This document shows positions 52,802 to 62,717 of a stretch of 64,000 bases of DNA, one piece after another (position 1 is the first letter of the stretch; each line of letters opens with the position of its first letter). This DNA comes from Vibrio sp. VB16 (GTDB taxonomy: Bacteria; Pseudomonadota; Gammaproteobacteria; Enterobacterales; Vibrionaceae): NCBI RefSeq assembly GCF_015594925.2, contig NZ_CP087590.1, positions 2,170,001-2,234,000 of the forward strand, in the 5' to 3' direction. Below the pieces are notes generated by a model. It made no database searches, was not told the origin of the DNA, and saw nothing but the letters and a program-made list of their open reading frames with translations. A program made the translations under genes and the position numbers.

Positions 52802-54418
52802 TTACTCTTCACCTTCAGAATAGTTCACCAAAGCGCTCTCGACCAAGTCTGGGTACTCGTCCATAAACTTGATGAACTCTTCCTCTAAATCCGTCGTTGC
52901 TGGTACCTTGCCTTGTGCGGCCAAAATAAAATGTTCCTGCTGTGGAAGCTTAGGAGGAACACGACCATAGGCAAGTAATACCAAATATTTACCCGCATAA
53001 CGGATCAAATGTTCAGTGGTCGGTCTGTAATTATCACTCAACTGTACGTCGAAACCACCGCGAGCGAGTACTGCCATCCCTTCCTCGGAAACGATGCCGT
53101 CTACATTTATCATCAGCTCATCGAGCCGCGCTATCATTTGCTCGTTAACCAAAATATCAACATGACCACTTTCAAACCCAAAAGTCTGATTTGATTGCCT
53201 TTGTGCTTCTGGACGCAATTGACTAGATAACGGGACGACACCATCGCTGTTTTCACCTAGTTTGAGTTTGTCGGAGTTCCTGTAGGCATAAAAAAGCTGA
53301 TGATCGACAAATTCAGGCAATGGCTTTCGATATAATGATTGAATAAAGCGGCTATCGGGATTCAAATCACGCCATGCTGGCAGTACTAATTGTCCGTATT
53401 TTTCACCGTCAGCGGCGGCAGGATGCCCTCCCATAGGGCTGGCGATAGTAACAAATAGTTCAACTTTGTTTTCCTCATCTTTCCCTGAATACTGGTTGAT
53501 TGCCTCTCTAACGACCACCCCCCCCATACTATGCGCGACGACAATCAATGGCATCTCCCCTAAAGGTACAACATCGCCAGATAAGAAAAGACTATAAAAG
53601 AGATGGGCAAGCTGATCCAGATCACCACCCGAAGGGTAGTAAAAAAACCACGGTTTGTAGCGCTCGCGATCGAGGCGGCTAATGATGGGGTCAAATGATC
53701 TCGCACTGCCACCAATACCGTGTACAAAAACCACGGGGATCTTGTGCGCTTCATCTTCTTCCAGTGCATAGAACATCGTAGGGGCATGCTCCAAAAAAGA
53801 AGCGGGGTCGTACATACCTAAGGTCGACATATTGTCATTAAACAGAGGGTCATCTAGGGATCGAATTGAACCCGAAGGATAGAAAAGAGATGGTTTCGTT
53901 TCAATGGTTATTGGTACAGCGATTCTCACTGGCCGAATAGACATTCGTTCTGTTGTTAGTTGAATATCGATATGGTTGACGACAAGTGTCGAGTGACTCA
54001 TTCTGTCGAGAAGGAGTTTTCTACTTCCTATACTCTCCGCTTGCTCAAAAACATCATCACCATTGATGTCGGCATACACCTCTAGGTCATAACTTCCTTC
54101 CGGGAGATTCAGTCCAAAATGTGTGCCCGCAGAACCTTGAGAGAACATCGTGTCCACGCGCTCATTGAGTTTATACTTATCGGAATACGCAGCAATCGCT
54201 AAAGGCACATCGTCATATCTACCATCATCATCGAGCGTTTTTCCGATCACAAAAAAAGACTCTCGGTCCAACATGTGCTTAAGATTTGATTGACTTGGAT
54301 CGGCGTTTTGAATCCGCTCATAATTCGCTTGGACTGACGTGTATTTTAGGTAGGAACATGAGGATAACAAAAAGGATATCACCAACAGTCCACAGGCATT
54401 GAAAGCAGCTCTGTTCAC
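52802..54418 (-). CDS. Lipoprotein alpha/beta hydrolase
   Basis: A 538-residue protein with an alpha/beta-hydrolase fold in its middle. The signal LLVISFLLSSC is a lipoprotein type, with Cys the mature start. The oxyanion-region VFVHGIGGSARSFDPI, the nucleophile elbow VAHSMGG and the downstream ASPMGGH identify a lipase or esterase-like enzyme of the triacylglycerol lipase/PGAP1-like group. A GTG start at 54418 is chosen because GAGG lies 8 nt upstream and the lipoprotein signal then starts properly; the ATG frame to 54496 adds 26 residues. The N-terminal 190 residues are beta-rich and unrecognised. Substrate unknown. Confidence 0.78.
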   Translation of the reverse strand: MNRAAFNACGLLVISFLLSSCSYLKYTSVQANYERIQNADPSQSNLKHMLDRESFFVIGKTLDDDGRYDDVPLAIAAYSDKYKLNERVDTMFSQGSAGTHFGLNLPEGSYDLEVYADINGDDVFEQAESIGSRKLLLDRMSHSTLVVNHIDIQLTTERMSIRPVRIAVPITIETKPSLFYPSGSIRSLDDPLFNDNMSTLGMYDPASFLEHAPTMFYALEEDEAHKIPVVFVHGIGGSARSFDPIISRLDRERYKPWFFYYPSGGDLDQLAHLFYSLFLSGDVVPLGEMPLIVVAHSMGGVVVREAINQYSGKDEENKVELFVTIASPMGGHPAAADGEKYGQLVLPAWRDLNPDSRFIQSLYRKPLPEFVDHQLFYAYRNSDKLKLGENSDGVVPLSSQLRPEAQRQSNQTFGFESGHVDILVNEQMIARLDELMINVDGIVSEEGMAVLARGGFDVQLSDNYRPTTEHLIRYAGKYLVLLAYGRVPPKLPQQEHFILAAQGKVPATTDLEEEFIKFMDEYPDLVESALVNYSEGEE

Positions 54419-54596
54419 ACTAAAATTTCCTCTACTCAGATAATGGAGTTTGACTACGTACAGGGTTGAAAAGCCAACTCGTAGAAACCGATCCAACTTT
54501 ATTTATTGCGATCAAGTCTACCTTCCAATTCACAAAAGGTGTAGTTATATAGTTATTTTAGCTATTTAGTTAAAGGCCATGCCATGACCGGTTAAG

Positions 54597-55034
54597 TTAG
54601 CGGTTTAAAACTTTAGGCGTGAATAGTTCTTTACTCTTTTTAGCCAACCAAAGGAGATACACTCCCAACAGAATATCAATCGAACCACAAAACTCTGGCC
54701 ACCACAAAGGTGCGACGGAATCACCATAAATAGTCAGGTGGACTACATCGTAAACACCATGACCAATAAAGCCCATTGCCAAGATCACTAGGCTTTTAAT
54801 TTGGTCATATCTTAGCGCTAAACTGGCCAGTATTATGAAAAACAGGCCAACAATGACTTCATTCAATAATGCTTGATAATCATTCGCGTAGAGGGCAAAT
54901 AACCAATAATATATTGGAAATGACATCAATAGTGCAGGATAAGCAAAACGACGCTTTTCATATCCTACCTTTTTAAATCTAAATATAATAAAACACGCGA
55001 TAAAGACGCCTATTATCAGTGCAAAATTATTCAT
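54597..55034 (-). CDS. Small integral membrane protein of unknown function
   Basis: A 145-residue protein with about five hydrophobic helices (FALIIGVFIACFIIF, FPIYYWLFALYAN, LNEVIVGLFFIILASLALRY, LVILAMGFIGHGVYDVVH, IDILLGVYLLWLA). The GFIGHGVYDVVH and WWPEFCGSIDILLG segments resemble the DUF6010 group. ATG 55034 is used; an upstream TTG would add five residues. No domain of known activity was recognised. It is upstream of the hydrolase on the same strand, with a gap of about 180 bp. Confidence 0.6.
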   Translation of the reverse strand: MNNFALIIGVFIACFIIFRFKKVGYEKRRFAYPALLMSFPIYYWLFALYANDYQALLNEVIVGLFFIILASLALRYDQIKSLVILAMGFIGHGVYDVVHLTIYGDSVAPLWWPEFCGSIDILLGVYLLWLAKKSKELFTPKVLNR

Positions 55035-55285
55035 TTCCGGAGGTTCCAAATCGCTTAATGATGTGCATCATTCATATCCCTATAATTCAGTCCTTTCCTT
55101 CGTTCAATCATGATTCAATAGCATTTAGATATCTTCTTTTGCATGCTTCAAACGTCACGGTAGATTTAATAACAAAATTGAACTCGCCAAGAGATCAGTG
55201 TGTAATATGAGCAATGGTTTGAGGCGTATGAAATGTTGAAGAGCGGCTCCCCCGACACAACAACGTATTGTACAACGAGTGATGA

Positions 55286-57556
55286 TTACAACAATTCATA
55301 AATCGCCTCTGGCCTTAACGGTTTACTAAATAAATAACCTTGCGCCAAATCGCAGCCCAGTTTCTTAAGTAAATTTAGCTGTTCAACATGCTCTACACCC
55401 TCGGCAACAACGTTGTACTCAAGAGAGTGTGCCATTTCTATCATGGATCCGATCAAAAGTTCAGTTTTGCGGTCTTCATAGTCGTCTAAAAAATATTTAT
55501 CTATTTTTAGGCAATCAACACTGAGATGTCTCAGTGATGCAAATGATGAATAGCCAGTACCAAAATCATCGATTGCCATTAATACGCCCAGTGTCCTCAA
55601 TTGCTTAAATACAGATAGGTACTTGTCTTTTGTCTGAACCACGCTCTCTGTCACTTCCAATTCCAAAGAAGAAGGAGGGATATGCGTATCACTCAATACC
55701 TTACGCACCATTGGAACAAATTCAGCATCAAGGAAGTGGGTTGGGGATATGTTTACCGCAACGCGTATATTTGTAAACCCAGTTTTTCTCCAATCAGAAA
55801 CCTGACTACAAGCCCGGTTCAGCACGAACTCGGTTAATTGCTTCATCATCCCAATTCGTTCTGCTATTTCGATAAATTCGTAAGGAGGTACTTGTCCTAA
55901 TGTAGGATGATGCCAACGTGCTAGCGCTTCCACACCAATAATATGGCCTGTTTTAATATCTATTTGAGTTTGGTATTCAACATACAGCTGATCTTTTTCA
56001 ATCGCTTCTCTTAGATACTGTTCTATCTTAAATTTATACTCAGCTTTTGTACTAAATGATTTATCGTAAAATGAAAACTGATTTTTCCCGTTCTCTTTTG
56101 CGCTATAGAGAGCCGTATCTGCGGCCTTTAATAACCCTTTTAGGTCTTGGCCATCTTCTGGGAAACATGCAATACCAATACTACAGGTTTGGATTACTTT
56201 CCTACCTGAAAGAAGCGAAGGTTGCGATACGGAGTCAAGACACTTTTGGGCTATACTTTCGGCTGTTTTATTGTCGATATATTCAACGAGGATACAGAAC
56301 TCATCACCACCTAAGCGCGAAATAAGATAGATATTTCGATTTAGCTGGAGCAGTCGCTCTGCAATTTCTTGAAGGTGAATATCACCGATATCATGACCCA
56401 AACTGTCATTGATACCTTTGAAATTGTCTAAATCTATATAATAAAGTGCGAAGTGTTTGTTATTGGTTGCGGATGTTTCAATGAGTGCTTCAAGGTAGAG
56501 ATGTAAGTGAGATCGGCTAGAAAACCCGGTTAGTTCATCGGTATAAGCGAGCTCTCTCATTCGCTTTTGGTTTTGATCTCGTTCCATCACGATACTGGTT
56601 AACATCGCAGCAGAAGTCAGATCTGCTGATTCTTCTTCATCCGGTAATGCTGGGTGATTGTAGTACATACCAAACGCACCAAGCACATCATTTGTCGAAC
56701 TCATGACGGGTTCTGACCAACAACAACGCATACCATGTGGAAGTGCCACGTCTTTGAGGTCTTTCCAGTTGGGATCGGTTTCTATGTTCTCGACTAACAC
56801 TCGTTTACCGGTAAAGGTCGATGCCCCACAGGATCCAACATCTACTCCAATTCTCAATCCATTGACGGCATCGCTGTATGCCTTGGGCATGCTAGGCGCC
56901 CCACCGTGTAAAAGAATATTGCCATCTAATTCCAGCATAGAGCAGCGCATGCCGGGATGCTTATTTTCATACAACAAAGCAATCTCATCATAGACCTTTG
57001 GCGCTGGAACACCTTTCGCTATCATCTCAAGAATTTTGGTATGTTTTATTTTGAAAAACTCAGACTCTTTTTGCTTTGATATATCGGTATGATACCCAAT
57101 GAGTCGTACGGCTTGCGTACCTGTTGATTCTATAACCTTAAAAGCCGAGGAACGAATATAGATAAATTGTCCACTTTTATGTCGCATTCGCATTTCAACT
57201 TCAAACTTATCTACCTTTCCTGATAAATAATGCGCTGCTTTCTCTAATACACATTTCGTTTCATCAGGGTGAACCAAAGATTTCCAAGTAGATAAGTTTC
57301 CTTCCAGTTCATCTTCTTCATAACCAAGCATGTACTTCCAACGAGGTGAATAATACACCGTATCTGTCTCAATATTCCAATCCCAGACCCCTTCATTTGC
57401 TCCGCGCATCGCCAAAATAAAACGTTGGTTACTTTTTCCTAATTCATCCGCTAACTGCTCATTGCTGTCCTGAACGGAAGTGAGTTCAAGCCGTAACTTA
57501 TTAACCTGCGCGAGTAAATGCTGATCATTTTCCATAGAGACAACCAAACTATTCAT
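55286..57556 (-). CDS. PAS-GAF-GGDEF-EAL bifunctional cyclic-di-GMP protein
   Basis: A 756-residue cytoplasmic signalling protein. A PAS domain (about residues 45-165: NEGVWDWNIETDTVYYSPRW) is followed by a GAF-type domain (about 180-330). The GGDEF domain (about 345-505) keeps RLGGDEF, and the EAL domain (about 515-756) keeps GVEALARW, LEVTES, DDFGTGYSS and VAEGVE. Both active sites therefore look intact, so it could make or break cyclic di-GMP depending on the sensed signal. It has no membrane segment. It is transcribed alone. Confidence 0.9.
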   Translation of the reverse strand: MNSLVVSMENDQHLLAQVNKLRLELTSVQDSNEQLADELGKSNQRFILAMRGANEGVWDWNIETDTVYYSPRWKYMLGYEEDELEGNLSTWKSLVHPDETKCVLEKAAHYLSGKVDKFEVEMRMRHKSGQFIYIRSSAFKVIESTGTQAVRLIGYHTDISKQKESEFFKIKHTKILEMIAKGVPAPKVYDEIALLYENKHPGMRCSMLELDGNILLHGGAPSMPKAYSDAVNGLRIGVDVGSCGASTFTGKRVLVENIETDPNWKDLKDVALPHGMRCCWSEPVMSSTNDVLGAFGMYYNHPALPDEEESADLTSAAMLTSIVMERDQNQKRMRELAYTDELTGFSSRSHLHLYLEALIETSATNNKHFALYYIDLDNFKGINDSLGHDIGDIHLQEIAERLLQLNRNIYLISRLGGDEFCILVEYIDNKTAESIAQKCLDSVSQPSLLSGRKVIQTCSIGIACFPEDGQDLKGLLKAADTALYSAKENGKNQFSFYDKSFSTKAEYKFKIEQYLREAIEKDQLYVEYQTQIDIKTGHIIGVEALARWHHPTLGQVPPYEFIEIAERIGMMKQLTEFVLNRACSQVSDWRKTGFTNIRVAVNISPTHFLDAEFVPMVRKVLSDTHIPPSSLELEVTESVVQTKDKYLSVFKQLRTLGVLMAIDDFGTGYSSFASLRHLSVDCLKIDKYFLDDYEDRKTELLIGSMIEMAHSLEYNVVAEGVEHVEQLNLLKKLGCDLAQGYLFSKPLRPEAIYELL

Positions 57557-57710
57557 AGGATTTTTTAATTATACTAACGATTTCGCTTAGTTAATATGTT
57601 TGGGGCGAAAAATTCTGGATAGACCCGAGGTTATTGAGATGTGACCTTGTTTCGTCTACGAGGTTATATTCATGTTGATCACGAACATATTTAGTATGGT
57701 ATGAACGGAG

Positions 57711-57738
57711 GAACCAGTAGAAATACCCCCACTGGTTC
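57711..57738 (+). terminator. Hairpin with T-rich tail, orphan on the + strand
   Basis: GAACCAGT (57711-57718) and ACTGGTTC (57731-57738) form a perfect 8-bp stem followed by TTTT on the + strand, in the gap between two leftward genes. It would fit a rightward transcript end; on the minus strand it may follow the peptidase gene. Confidence 0.55.
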
Positions 57739-57799
57739 TTTTATTAAAACTTCAACGTATTTTGAAGCAAGACATAATTATAAGGCAAAAATAGCCTAA

Positions 57800-58906
57800 T
57801 TAACGAGTTAGATAGGCCGTTAAGAAACGCGTGATATCAACCATATCAGACACCTTTATATACTCTTCTGTCGTATGTACTTTAGCCATACCCGTAGAAA
57901 GGTTGACCGTGGTTAAGCCTTTTTCATTGAATATGTTTGCATCAGAACCACCACCAGTAGATTTGGTAAATGGGCGGATATTAATGCTTTCAAATGCTTC
58001 TTTAATCCCGATTACGTGTGGGTTTTCGTCCGCAATCTTATAGGCATTGTAAGCACGAGTTGAAATGATATCGATTTGGGCTTCATGTTTTTCTGCCGCC
58101 GCCTTAAACGTTGATTCCATGTGCTCAACTTGTTTCGCTAGTTTCACATCATTAAGAGAACGCGCCTCCCCTTCGATATAAAGGTCAGGCATAACAATGT
58201 TCGTCGCTTGACCACCACGTACAACTCCGATGTTTGCTGTCGTTTCTTCATCAATACGCGCCAGTGCCATATTTGTAATTGCATCGGCCGCAACCGTTAG
58301 GGCATTGATGCCTTCTTCTGGAGCTAAACCTGCGTGAGCAGGGCGACCCGTAATCGACACTTTTAGGTTTTGTTGGCCAGGGGCCGAAGTAACAATACTG
58401 CCTACAGGGCCACCTGAATCTAATACAATCGCGTGACTTGATTGAATGTAATTCATGTCGTAGTTTTTAGACCCATTTAAGCCGCCTTCTTCATACACCG
58501 TAAAGGCGAGCTCAATGGTTTTGTGGGCTAGGTTATTTTCTTTGATAACACGTACGGATTCCATCACAGCCGCAATGCCTGACTTGTCATCACCACCAAG
58601 AACCGTGTTGCCTTTAGACCGGATCACTCCATCTTCAATAATCGGTTCAATGCCATTACCCGGAATCACTGTGTCCATGTGCGAACTGAATACAATGCTG
58701 CCCTCTAACTCACCGTTTAAACGAGCATAAATGTTGAAACCATTAGATATGTGCTCTGGAACAGGTAATTTGGTAACAGAGAAACCTAGCCCATCTAGCT
58801 GTTCTGCTAGTGTTTCTGCCATCGCTTTTTCATTTTTTGATTCACTGTCGATTTGAACGATATCTAGGAAGTGATTAACTAAACGATCTTGGTTCACTTG
58901 AGTCAT
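57800..58906 (-). CDS. M20 family peptidase, peptidase T-like
   Basis: A 368-residue zinc aminopeptidase of the M20 clan (PepT/YqjE-like). FSSHMDTVIPGNG contains the first metal His and Asp, GGDDKSGIAAVME the bridging Asp, and YEEGGLNGSKN the catalytic and metal Glu pair. TGRPAHAGLAPEEG lies in the dimerisation lid domain, and AKVHTTEEYI supplies the last His. It is a cytoplasmic exopeptidase for small peptides. GAAGAAG precedes the ATG. It is monocistronic. Confidence 0.88.
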   Translation of the reverse strand: MTQVNQDRLVNHFLDIVQIDSESKNEKAMAETLAEQLDGLGFSVTKLPVPEHISNGFNIYARLNGELEGSIVFSSHMDTVIPGNGIEPIIEDGVIRSKGNTVLGGDDKSGIAAVMESVRVIKENNLAHKTIELAFTVYEEGGLNGSKNYDMNYIQSSHAIVLDSGGPVGSIVTSAPGQQNLKVSITGRPAHAGLAPEEGINALTVAADAITNMALARIDEETTANIGVVRGGQATNIVMPDLYIEGEARSLNDVKLAKQVEHMESTFKAAAEKHEAQIDIISTRAYNAYKIADENPHVIGIKEAFESINIRPFTKSTGGGSDANIFNEKGLTTVNLSTGMAKVHTTEEYIKVSDMVDITRFLTAYLTR

Positions 58907-59037
58907 GTTTCTTCTTCTATATTGAAAGGAAATATAGGGCTACTCTAACCAAAGAAAGTGCGATAAAAGATGCACTGAATCAATAAAATGTCCGACAGCA
59001 AACGCCTATTTTTCAGTTCTACCAAGCGAATCGCAAA

Positions 59038-60165
59038 TCAGTATCCAGTCAATTCCATATAACCTTCACCGGAGTGACTACCGTTAAAAAAGACTGGCCC
59101 TTCCCAATAGGGAATACTAAGAGGCATTTTGGCCTCTATGTTAAGCGCTTTAATGTTCAGATCGATCCTTTGACTTGGGATAATGATATTCCAAGCGACT
59201 GGATAACGTCCTTCATCGATCCGATGAAACTCTGAAGGCTTCATGGTAATTTCAGCAGAGGCGATGTTTTCACCGCGACCATCAGGATACATTCTCCTCG
59301 CACTGTAGAAACCCGGTTGTTCTCCATTGCTTTCCCTTAGCTGAAACAGCATCAATGTTGAGCCATCATTCAGGCGTAGTGCAAACCAATCCCAACCTTG
59401 CTGCGAACCCGTCAAAAACTGCGAGCTCCACTCTCTATCAAGCCATGCTGTTCCGGTTACTGATATTCGCTCTCCATCAAGTTCTATCTCACCTTCCACT
59501 TCAATAAATGGTTGGCTGTAATAATGAGAAGCCACCTTTCCATCGGCACTTTTTCGGCTAAAACCATTCTCCCCTTGTCGCTGCAATGGGCGATGACTGG
59601 TCAATGATAATTGATAATTAAAGCGGTCACTTTCAACCGTTAACAACGCAGGAAACAGGTCATCCCCTTTCGCCTGCCATTTCCAGTTGTCCAACTTAAT
59701 CGTGAGAGGGTTTGCAGTTACCGCGGCAAATTTAGGGTGCGCCCGCGACCATTTTTCATTGGCTAGGTGCACCTCTTCAGTCGTCACTGCGGTATGCGCC
59801 AGATAAAGCTGATTGGTTGCCCACCCTTCTGTTTGTTCTGGCTTCTCAATATCAGCTGACATCGCCATCCGGAACTGAGTCCACTGTATCCCTATAGGCT
59901 TTCCTGTTTCTGTTTTCAGATTTGCAGTTAGATACCACCATTCCTGACGGAATGAGGGATGAGAGAGATGATCTGAAGGGAATACTATTCGGGTATCAGG
60001 ACGCACTTCGGAATAACTGGCGGTGGTATCGCCAAGTATATTACTCATCGACTTCTCTGCCTCAGAATCGGAGCAACCGGCCAATATCGATATCAATATC
60101 AAGGCCGAGATCGTGGCCAATAAGACAAACGAGCGAGAAGAATGTAAACGTTTTGAACGCATCAT
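59038..60165 (-). CDS. AttH-like lipocalin/CrtC-domain lipoprotein
   Basis: A 375-residue exported protein of the AttH/hydroxyneurosporene-synthase (CrtC) domain family. Residues 1-30 form a signal peptide with LAGC as a lipoprotein site. SHPSFRQEWWYLTANLKTETGKPIGIQWTQFRMA and TGTAWLDREWSSQFL are strongly typical. AttH is associated with the AttEFGH ABC transporter, possibly as a periplasmic lipid or substrate carrier. The start overlaps the permease stop by 4 nt, so it is translated as the last gene of the operon. Confidence 0.85.
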   Translation of the reverse strand: MMRSKRLHSSRSFVLLATISALILISILAGCSDSEAEKSMSNILGDTTASYSEVRPDTRIVFPSDHLSHPSFRQEWWYLTANLKTETGKPIGIQWTQFRMAMSADIEKPEQTEGWATNQLYLAHTAVTTEEVHLANEKWSRAHPKFAAVTANPLTIKLDNWKWQAKGDDLFPALLTVESDRFNYQLSLTSHRPLQRQGENGFSRKSADGKVASHYYSQPFIEVEGEIELDGERISVTGTAWLDREWSSQFLTGSQQGWDWFALRLNDGSTLMLFQLRESNGEQPGFYSARRMYPDGRGENIASAEITMKPSEFHRIDEGRYPVAWNIIIPSQRIDLNIKALNIEAKMPLSIPYWEGPVFFNGSHSGEGYMELTGY

Positions 60166-62717
60166 ATCACCTCACTCTGAAGGCTAGAGATAAGTGGCCG
60201 TTTTGTTTGCAGGTAAATCGGTAAGGCGACCGCCAGTAAGCTGGCGAACAGCGCAATAAACACCACTTCAAAATAGGCCTGCCAATCCCACAGCATGGCG
60301 ATACTCCAGCCAAAGGCTTGCAGTGTGACTTTGTTTATCAGCAGATACCCCAACATCGCTCCAGTAGGCAAGGCAACCAGACAAGTCAGTAAAACAATAC
60401 TCAGCATCTGACTGATCACCATAAAGGTCAGGCGTCGCTGACTGACCCCCAAGCTGTATAGGCGTGCGATTGGTGCAACTCTGGCCTGAGTAAGCATGAA
60501 ACAAGCGCTAAACAAACCGACAGACGCCACCAGCAAAGTCAGACTATTTAACACCCTTGTGATGGAGAATGTTTTGTTGAATATCGAAATCGCCTTTTGC
60601 TTGATCTGTTGTTGGTCATACATCAGTGCATCTGAGATACCAAGCTGACGCTTCAGTCGTTGTCGAAGTGTATCCGGGTCCCCATCGAAACCAACCCCTA
60701 TCCCTGCAGGTACGGTTGAAAAACCAAGCTGGTTCCAAAGTGTTTGTGGGATCAGTACCTCACCATAAGGGTTCCCGTAATCGTAGAATATTCCGCCGAT
60801 AATAAATAACCGTTCTGGAATTGCATTTAATTCAATGCGATCCCCCAACGATAGCTTTAGTCTAATAGCCATTGGTTCGCTGATAATGACCGTCTTTCCA
60901 TCAGAAAACTGCGCCCATACGTCGGTTGCTGAGTCTTTAAAAATGGCGGTCTTTTTCATGGTTTCCGGATCCTTGGTTCCCAATATAATGGGTAGACCAC
61001 CGTACTGACTTTTTTGGTAATACTGCTTATACACCGCTCTAACGTCAGGTTGTTTATGCAGGAACTGTTCGACCTCACTTATCCGAGATTCAGCAGGGCG
61101 CACATAAAGATCAGCGTGTAATCGAACATTCAGCCAATTCGTCAGCGTCGATTCAAAACTGCCCACCAGCGTATTCATGGAAATGTTTGCGGTAAGCGCC
61201 AAAAGCATTGCCATCATCGCCAACGATAGCGGTGAAATCAGCTCTTTCGTTTCTGCAAGCTGATAGCCAATAAGCCCTTTTCGGGTAAACTTGGCAATGA
61301 GATTCACCAGTACCGATAATGACAAAGGCAGAGAGAGCGGGATCGCGATAATAACCAGGCCAAGCAGCGCCATGGTCTGTTGATAATCGTCACTGAAAGG
61401 CATCAAGATAGCGGAAAGCGCAACCAATATGATCGCAACGGTGAATTGGATTCTGTGTATTCGGTGAGCATTTGTCTGTTGACTGTATTGCCCCACACTT
61501 CTTGCCAACGGTTGATGTAGAAGCTGAGAGAAGAGTGAACTACAGGCAAGGATTGTGGACACCATCGTAAGCAACATCGCCTGCCACAGCCAGCTCCAGC
61601 TCCAAACGCCCGGCAATATCCTTGCGTTGTACAACTGCTCAAGCGTAACTGAAACCATAGGATGAAGCCAATGACTAAGCTGAAGCCCTAACGTAAATCC
61701 AATAACAGAACCGACTAAAATCAAACCAAATAGTTCGAAACAAAGCGCCAAAAGTAACGGCACCTTAGGCATGCCGATTTGCTGCAATTGAATGAAGAGT
61801 CGCTGTCTTTTTAACAGGCTGTAACGTACACCGTTATAGGCAATAAACAGGCCCACGATAAACGCGAGCATACTCATTGCGGTTAGGTTGAGGTGAAAAC
61901 TCTCTGTAAGCGCCGTAAGATTTTCGCCTTCGTTGCTCTGACTTAGTACCGCTCTGTCACCCACCAGTTGAATCAACGGCTCATGGTCTTGCTCATCGTA
62001 GTCAAAAAGTGCGATATAGCTGAGTTTTTCGGGGCGAATGAGTAGCCGTTGAGCCAAGGAAATATCCATCAAAATACGGTTGCCTAAGCTAAAGCTTTCA
62101 CTCAAACTTACTACCTTAAGCTTTTGTCCTGCCAGCGTGATCTCGGTGTCTTCGGCTAACGTTTCTGCCTGCGCTCGACTCATTAACACAATCGGTTTGC
62201 CCGCCAACATATCGGTGACGGGAAGACGATTATCAAACAGCGATAGGCGGTTATTGTTGTCAGCGCCACGGTTGTCTTTATTCAGTGCGGTTAAGGCCGC
62301 AACAAGATCACTGCCTTGAACCTGCCAACGGTTACCGAAGCCATCGAGCAATGATCCTTCTATAACCGCCAAGCTCTGACTAAATCCAGCATTTCTGAGA
62401 TCGAAATAGATAGCATCATCAAGCAACGGTTGTCCTATGTTGGGTGTAATAAACCAATTGGCCTGCTGACTTAGTTGCTCGGATACGGCGCTGTAACTGC
62501 GTTTGGCGTTTTCATTGATCGCCCTAACCCCGGTAAGCAGGGTAACCGCAAGAACGATACCTATGATAATTGCGCCCGCCTGAAGCGGTGCTTTTTTGTA
62601 GTGTGCTAAGAAGATCTGCAAGCAAAGCTTGGTCTTTGTCAACAAGGCATTCTTAGGAATTAATTTTTTAAAGAATGCCTTTTTAAAGAATGAATGACCG
62701 CCAGAATGGCTACTCAT
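60162..62717 (-). CDS. AttF/AttG-like ABC transporter permease, FtsX/MacB type
   Basis: An 851-residue permease with one N-terminal and several further membrane helices and two large periplasmic domains, the layout of a duplicated FtsX-family permease (MacB/LolC-like). The final membrane block AALLAVALPIYLQTKRPLISSLQSEV resembles the FtsX C-terminus. In the AttEFGH system the permease is two genes in some species; here one polypeptide carries both halves. Its start overlaps the ATPase stop by 8 nt. It would extract or move a lipophilic substrate from the inner membrane. Confidence 0.83.
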   Translation of the reverse strand: MSSHSGGHSFFKKAFFKKLIPKNALLTKTKLCLQIFLAHYKKAPLQAGAIIIGIVLAVTLLTGVRAINENAKRSYSAVSEQLSQQANWFITPNIGQPLLDDAIYFDLRNAGFSQSLAVIEGSLLDGFGNRWQVQGSDLVAALTALNKDNRGADNNNRLSLFDNRLPVTDMLAGKPIVLMSRAQAETLAEDTEITLAGQKLKVVSLSESFSLGNRILMDISLAQRLLIRPEKLSYIALFDYDEQDHEPLIQLVGDRAVLSQSNEGENLTALTESFHLNLTAMSMLAFIVGLFIAYNGVRYSLLKRQRLFIQLQQIGMPKVPLLLALCFELFGLILVGSVIGFTLGLQLSHWLHPMVSVTLEQLYNARILPGVWSWSWLWQAMLLTMVSTILACSSLFSQLLHQPLARSVGQYSQQTNAHRIHRIQFTVAIILVALSAILMPFSDDYQQTMALLGLVIIAIPLSLPLSLSVLVNLIAKFTRKGLIGYQLAETKELISPLSLAMMAMLLALTANISMNTLVGSFESTLTNWLNVRLHADLYVRPAESRISEVEQFLHKQPDVRAVYKQYYQKSQYGGLPIILGTKDPETMKKTAIFKDSATDVWAQFSDGKTVIISEPMAIRLKLSLGDRIELNAIPERLFIIGGIFYDYGNPYGEVLIPQTLWNQLGFSTVPAGIGVGFDGDPDTLRQRLKRQLGISDALMYDQQQIKQKAISIFNKTFSITRVLNSLTLLVASVGLFSACFMLTQARVAPIARLYSLGVSQRRLTFMVISQMLSIVLLTCLVALPTGAMLGYLLINKVTLQAFGWSIAMLWDWQAYFEVVFIALFASLLAVALPIYLQTKRPLISSLQSEVI

